This document shows, in pieces, positions 23,842 to 26,479 of a DNA stretch of 26,479 nucleotides. Within the stretch, counting starts at the first letter, position 1. Every line of letters begins with the position of its first letter. The DNA lies in contig CAYMDO010000029.1 in assembly GCA_964389365.1 (NCBI GenBank), positions 1-26,479 on the forward strand. Reading direction: 5' to 3'. This DNA comes from UBA993 sp964389365. GTDB lineage: Bacteria; Bacillota; Dethiobacteria; DTU022. The notes beneath the pieces were generated by a model. That model was given only the letters and a program-made list of their open reading frames with translations. It was not told the origin of the DNA and ran no database searches. Made by a program: the position numbers and the translations under genes.

Positions 23842-24753
23842 TTAACTCATACTCATTTTTGAAATTACCGTTCCAGCCTGTTCCATCGCAGAAGCATACT
23901 CGCGTCCACCTTCTAAGCTCATCATTTGATCTAGTTTCTCAACAATCATCTCAACCGTAATCTCTTTTGTTGAATCGAAAACCACGCCCGGGCCTTCAAC
24001 TATCGCTGCCCGGCTGAAGTAGCCGCCACCTGCGCTGATCATTTTAGCAGTCTCGTTACATTCCTCCGAGCATAGCCAGGCCACAACCGGAGCTACAAAC
24101 TCAGGCTTGACTTTTCCGATTACATCTTCGGGCATTACGGTAAAAGTAAGCCTGGTCCCGGCTGTCGGCACTATAGTATTGGCCTTGATATTGTAGCGGC
24201 CTCCTTCCTGGGCTACACAATTCATCATCCCGGCAATTCCCATCTTAGCCGCCCCGTAGTTCGTCTGACCAAAATTACCGTAGAGGCCTGCTGCTGATGC
24301 TGTTGAAACAATTCTGCCGTAGCTTTGCTCTTTCATGATCGCAAATGCGGCCTTTGTACAGAAGAATGTTCCATCCAGGTGTACTGACATGATCTTTCGG
24401 TAGTCATCCATCTCCATCTTTAAGATGCTTTTATCTCTGAGGATTCCTGCATTGTTGATTAAAATATCCAGCCTGCCGTATTTCTCAACAGCGGTATTAA
24501 TTATTTTCTGTGCACTTTCCCACTCGGCTACGCTGTCGTAATTAGCCACCGCTTCGCCGCCAACAGCTTTAATTTCGTCAACAACTTGCTGGGCTGGAGT
24601 GGCATCTGCACCGCTGCCGTCAAAAGTACCACCCAGGTCATTAACCACTACTTTTGCACCGCGTTCGGCAAGGAGCAGGGCATAGGCTTTTCCGAGACCG
24701 CCGCCGGCCCCTGTGATTACTGCGACCTTGTTGTCAAATCTTATTTCTGCCAT
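23842..24753 (-). CDS. SDR (3R)-hydroxyacyl-CoA dehydrogenase, MFE-2-like
   Basis: This is a 303-residue short-chain dehydrogenase resembling the dehydrogenase part of MFE-2. TGAGGGLGKAYAL binds the dinucleotide, VVVNDLGG suits NAD(H), and INNAGILRDKS is typical of the MFE-2 group. The catalytic Ser, Tyr and Lys lie in STASAAGLYGNFGQTNYGAAK. An upstream ATG at 24819 lacks a ribosome site. The ATG at 24753 has AAGGGGG eight bases upstream and is chosen. The C-terminal ~70 residues (after GGGYFSRAAIVEG) extend beyond a minimal SDR. It is the first gene of operon 1, divergent from the MerR-TetR regulator and probably under its control. Confidence 0.9.
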   Translation of the reverse strand: MAEIRFDNKVAVITGAGGGLGKAYALLLAERGAKVVVNDLGGTFDGSGADATPAQQVVDEIKAVGGEAVANYDSVAEWESAQKIINTAVEKYGRLDILINNAGILRDKSILKMEMDDYRKIMSVHLDGTFFCTKAAFAIMKEQSYGRIVSTASAAGLYGNFGQTNYGAAKMGIAGMMNCVAQEGGRYNIKANTIVPTAGTRLTFTVMPEDVIGKVKPEFVAPVVAWLCSEECNETAKMISAGGGYFSRAAIVEGPGVVFDSTKEITVEMIVEKLDQMMSLEGGREYASAMEQAGTVISKMSMS

Positions 24754-24777
24754 CCTGAAACTACCCCCTTTGTTATA

Positions 24778-24833
24778 ATTGATTAAATTAAGTGTATTCT
24801 TTTGACAGGGTTTAATCAATATTTTTAATCAAT
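24778..24833. promoter_or_regulatory. Repeated TTTAATCAAT operator candidates
   Basis: Exact copies of TTTAATCAAT lie at 24811-24820 and 24824-24833 (13-base pitch). An inverted copy, ATTGATTAAA, lies at 24778-24787. They sit in the divergent region between the SDR operon and the MerR-TetR gene. A TTGACA at 24802-24807 with TTTAAT 16 bases on could be a plus-strand promoter overlapping the repeats. Binding by the adjacent regulator is inferred. Confidence 0.45.
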
Positions 24834-24905
24834 TATATATTTTGATAACACTCTTTTAGCTGTCAACATTTTATATATTTTAATAGAGGATTTATATAAG
24901 AAGCG

Positions 24906-24911
24906 TATAAT
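24906..24911 (+). promoter_or_regulatory. -10 box for MerR-TetR regulator gene
   Basis: A perfect TATAAT lies 38 bases before the GTG start, in a very A/T-rich stretch. No consensus -35 is found at the right distance, so it may be weak or activated. Confidence 0.4.
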
Positions 24912-24949
24912 ATTTATATAAATTCCCGCAGCAGATGGGGTGAATTGGT

Positions 24950-25819
24950 GTGGAAATGGCAAGCGAAGAAAAGGTAATGCGCATTGGGGAACTATCAAGG
25001 CGATCCGGGATCAGCAAACAATTAATACATTACTATCTGCGCATGAAGTACCTGCATCCGCCAGTTTATAAAAGTGGAAATCAGGCCTTCTATCACCAAA
25101 TGCACATTGATCGCCTGCTTTTTCTGAAAAAAAGCAGTGAAGAAGCGATACCACTGGCATACGCATCGGCCATGTGGGAGCGTAAAACTAAATTTCCTGC
25201 CGCAAGTAAAGCAAAACGCAAAGCCGGAAATTACTCCGAGTCACAAACAAAGAGTTCAATAATCGAGGAAGCTTCTCAGATATTTCTGCGTAAAGGTTAT
25301 AACAATACTACGATTAGCGAGATCATGGAAAGCGTTGGTATTACTAAACCCTCATTTTATTATTACTTTAAAAATAAGAAAGATCTTTACCTAAACTGCC
25401 TGGGCAGTATTTTCGATACATTTTCAAAGAGGGCGCTTGACAGTATCCGTCGTGAAAAAAAACCGCTCCGCAGGTTGGAAAAGCGGTGGAAAGCAGGGCA
25501 TGCCTATTCAAGCCGAGTACTGACCTCGATTAACCTTTTAAAAGATTCATTGCGTCAGGACGAACATGAAGAACGCACCAAGGCAGAGGAGATTCTCAGA
25601 AAGGCCTGGGTAGACCCATTGGCAAGAGATCTTGAGCGGGGTATAAAAAGCGGGGAGATCCGGCCGGTAAACAGCGAAATTGCCAGTTTTGCAATGATCT
25701 CTATGCTCGATACTTTTTCATACCGTGAAATCCTGGATCAAAAATACGGATCTGAGCAGGTCCTTGAAGCGGTTTACGATATTGTAATGCATGGCCTGCT
25801 GCAAATTGACAGGCCTTGA
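24950..25819 (+). CDS. MerR-TetR fusion transcriptional regulator
   Basis: This 289-residue regulator has two DNA-binding domains. Residues 9-62 are a MerR-type winged helix (MRIGELSRRSGISKQLIHYY, then LHPPVYKSGNQAFYH). Residues 98-146 are a TetR-type helix-turn-helix (IIEEASQIFLRKGYNNTTIS, SFYYYFKNKKDLYL). A basic, low-complexity linker (about 76-97) joins them, and an all-alpha ligand-binding region completes the protein. Most TetR or MerR proteins carry only one such domain. The GTG start has GGGGTG upstream. Its position, divergent from the SDR operon, suggests that it senses an acyl-CoA or free acid and controls the CoA-catabolic island. The effector is unknown. Confidence 0.85.
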   Translation: MEMASEEKVMRIGELSRRSGISKQLIHYYLRMKYLHPPVYKSGNQAFYHQMHIDRLLFLKKSSEEAIPLAYASAMWERKTKFPAASKAKRKAGNYSESQTKSSIIEEASQIFLRKGYNNTTISEIMESVGITKPSFYYYFKNKKDLYLNCLGSIFDTFSKRALDSIRREKKPLRRLEKRWKAGHAYSSRVLTSINLLKDSLRQDEHEERTKAEEILRKAWVDPLARDLERGIKSGEIRPVNSEIASFAMISMLDTFSYREILDQKYGSEQVLEAVYDIVMHGLLQIDRP

Positions 25820-25820
25820 C

Positions 25821-25855
25821 AAAAAATAAAGTGACGGGAGCAAAGCCACGTCACT
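25821..25855 (-). terminator. Terminator downstream of tRNA-Leu
   Basis: On the minus strand, AGTGACG and CGTCACT (25830-25836 with 25849-25855) form a stem followed by TTTATTTTTT. This is a typical intrinsic terminator for the tRNA transcript. On the plus strand no T-run follows, so it serves the regulator gene poorly. Confidence 0.75.
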
Positions 25856-25866
25856 AATCATTTGCC

Positions 25867-25953
25867 TGGTGCGAGCGAGAGGACTTGAACCTCCACGGGC
25901 GTTACACCCACTAGGTCCTGAACCTAGCGCGTCTGCCGTTCCGCCACGCTCGC
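25867..25953 (-). tRNA. tRNA-Leu (CAG anticodon)
   Basis: This is an 87-base tRNA including an encoded CCA. The acceptor arms GCGAGCG and CGCTCGC pair fully. The anticodon stem CTAGG/CCTAG holds the loop TTCAGGA with anticodon CAG. A long variable arm (GGGTG...CGCCC) marks a class II tRNA. The T-arm has GGAGG-TTCAAGT-CCTCT with one G-U pair. It reads CUG leucine codons. Confidence 0.97.
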
Positions 25954-25971
25954 ATCATTTCCTGCCTAGCC

Positions 25972-26000
25972 ATTATAACCACTCTTTTTGTGCTAATCAA
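25972..26000 (-). promoter_or_regulatory. tRNA-Leu promoter
   Basis: On the minus strand, TTGATT (26000-25995), a 17-base spacer and a perfect TATAAT (25977-25972) form a near-consensus sigma-A promoter. It lies between the lipid kinase stop and the tRNA, so the tRNA has its own transcription start. Confidence 0.8.
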
Positions 26001-26018
26001 GAGGCTGAGTAAAATATT

Positions 26019-26479
26019 TTAATGATCGGCACACTGCTGTTTATTTTTTGGTGGGGCAAGGATTTGCAATGCTCCCGGTATAATGCCAATTTCCACGGGC
26101 AGCTTCAAGCCTACCTCCCCGTCGGTATGCACCGGCACGGGACGGTCAGCTTCTATCCTGATATGGTCAATCCTGGTAGATATAACGGCAGAGTGATCAA
26201 GATGTTTCCCCACCATGGCCTGAAAGGCAAGCAAGGTAGTCTCAGGGTTGGTCAGCCTGCGAATGATAAGCAAGTCGAGTTTTCCGTCGTCAATGTCGGC
26301 CTGCGGTGCAATAGCAAAACCGCCGCCGTAATAGGGACCGTTCGCCACCACCACAACCAGCGTGTTTTTCTGTTCTATTTCCCACTTAGCGCAATCTATT
26401 CTGGCACAAAAATGATCGAAATGTGTTAACCCGTCAAAAAAGGCTATAACGTATGCCGTGTAACCTTTGATTGCTTTAA
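26019..26479 (-). CDS. YegS/DagK-family lipid kinase, C-terminal part (cut by window edge)
   Basis: This is a minus-strand frame, open at the right edge, encoding the last ~153 residues of a diacylglycerol-kinase-like lipid kinase. The C-terminal beta-sandwich signatures are VVVANGPYYGGGFAIAPQA, DIDDGKLDLLIIR and VHTDGEVGLKLPVEIGIIPG, near the end. The family phosphorylates diacylglycerol or related lipids at the membrane. The N-terminal ATP-binding half lies outside the window. A GTG at 26354 could be mistaken for a start, but the reading frame and family homology continue upstream of it. The gene ends 65 bases before the tRNA. Confidence 0.85.
   Translation of the reverse strand, partial: KAIKGYTAYVIAFFDGLTHFDHFCARIDCAKWEIEQKNTLVVVVANGPYYGGGFAIAPQADIDDGKLDLLIIRRLTNPETTLLAFQAMVGKHLDHSAVISTRIDHIRIEADRPVPVHTDGEVGLKLPVEIGIIPGALQILAPPKNKQQCADH

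Overview
The window reads as chromosomal DNA of an anaerobic, probably clostridial, member of the Bacillota (Firmicutes). This rests on strong AGGAGG-type ribosome sites, frequent TTG and GTG starts, a Bacillus-type LexA box (CGAAC-N4-GTTCG) in front of a UvrX/YolD-type polymerase cassette, and a selenium-type molybdenum hydroxylase locus. No rRNA, phage, insertion sequence or CRISPR array was seen, and the genes look intact. Taxonomy is inferred from gene content only.

Region A (156-9486, all minus strand) is a purine/oxalurate locus. In transcription order it holds allF (FdrA, acyl-CoA-synthetase fold), a 53-residue protein matching the detached C-terminal domain of FdrA, allG (DUF1116), the FAD, 2Fe-2S and molybdopterin subunits of a xanthine-dehydrogenase-type hydroxylase, a strong hairpin, and then yqeB, a Cys-rich 90-residue protein and a YqeC-MocA fusion. 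The last group is the maturation set of selenium-dependent molybdenum hydroxylases.

Region B (9487-15171) continues the theme. A divergent PucR-family regulator (plus strand) faces the allF operon across a promoter region with inverted and direct repeats. Beyond it on the minus strand are an NCS2 nucleobase permease preceded by an 18-codon leader ORF, allH (DUF2877), and a class III (CaiB/BaiF) CoA-transferase whose 3' end abuts or overlaps allH. AllF, AllG and AllH together are the oxamate carbamoyltransferase set known from E. coli allantoin fermentation. No carbamate kinase, allantoinase or other ring-opening enzyme lies in the window.

Region C (15285-16913) is an SOS-controlled Y-family polymerase with an overlapping YolD-like gene.

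Region D (16926-25819) is a CoA-thioester catabolic island. Operon 1 (minus) is SDR dehydrogenase, MaoC-type hydratase 2, an HMG-CoA-synthase-fold/DUF35 fusion that appears to lack all three catalytic residues, and an SCP2-type thiolase, closed by a good terminator. Operon 2 (minus) is a two-subunit glutaconate-type CoA-transferase and a classical thiolase. A divergent MerR-TetR fusion regulator sits at the head. The set could activate an acid to its CoA ester, hydrate and oxidise it, and cleave it thiolytically. The substrate is not evident.

Region E (25821-26479, minus) holds the 3' part of a YegS/DagK-type lipid kinase that runs off the window, then a tRNA-Leu(CAG) with its own near-consensus promoter and a terminator.
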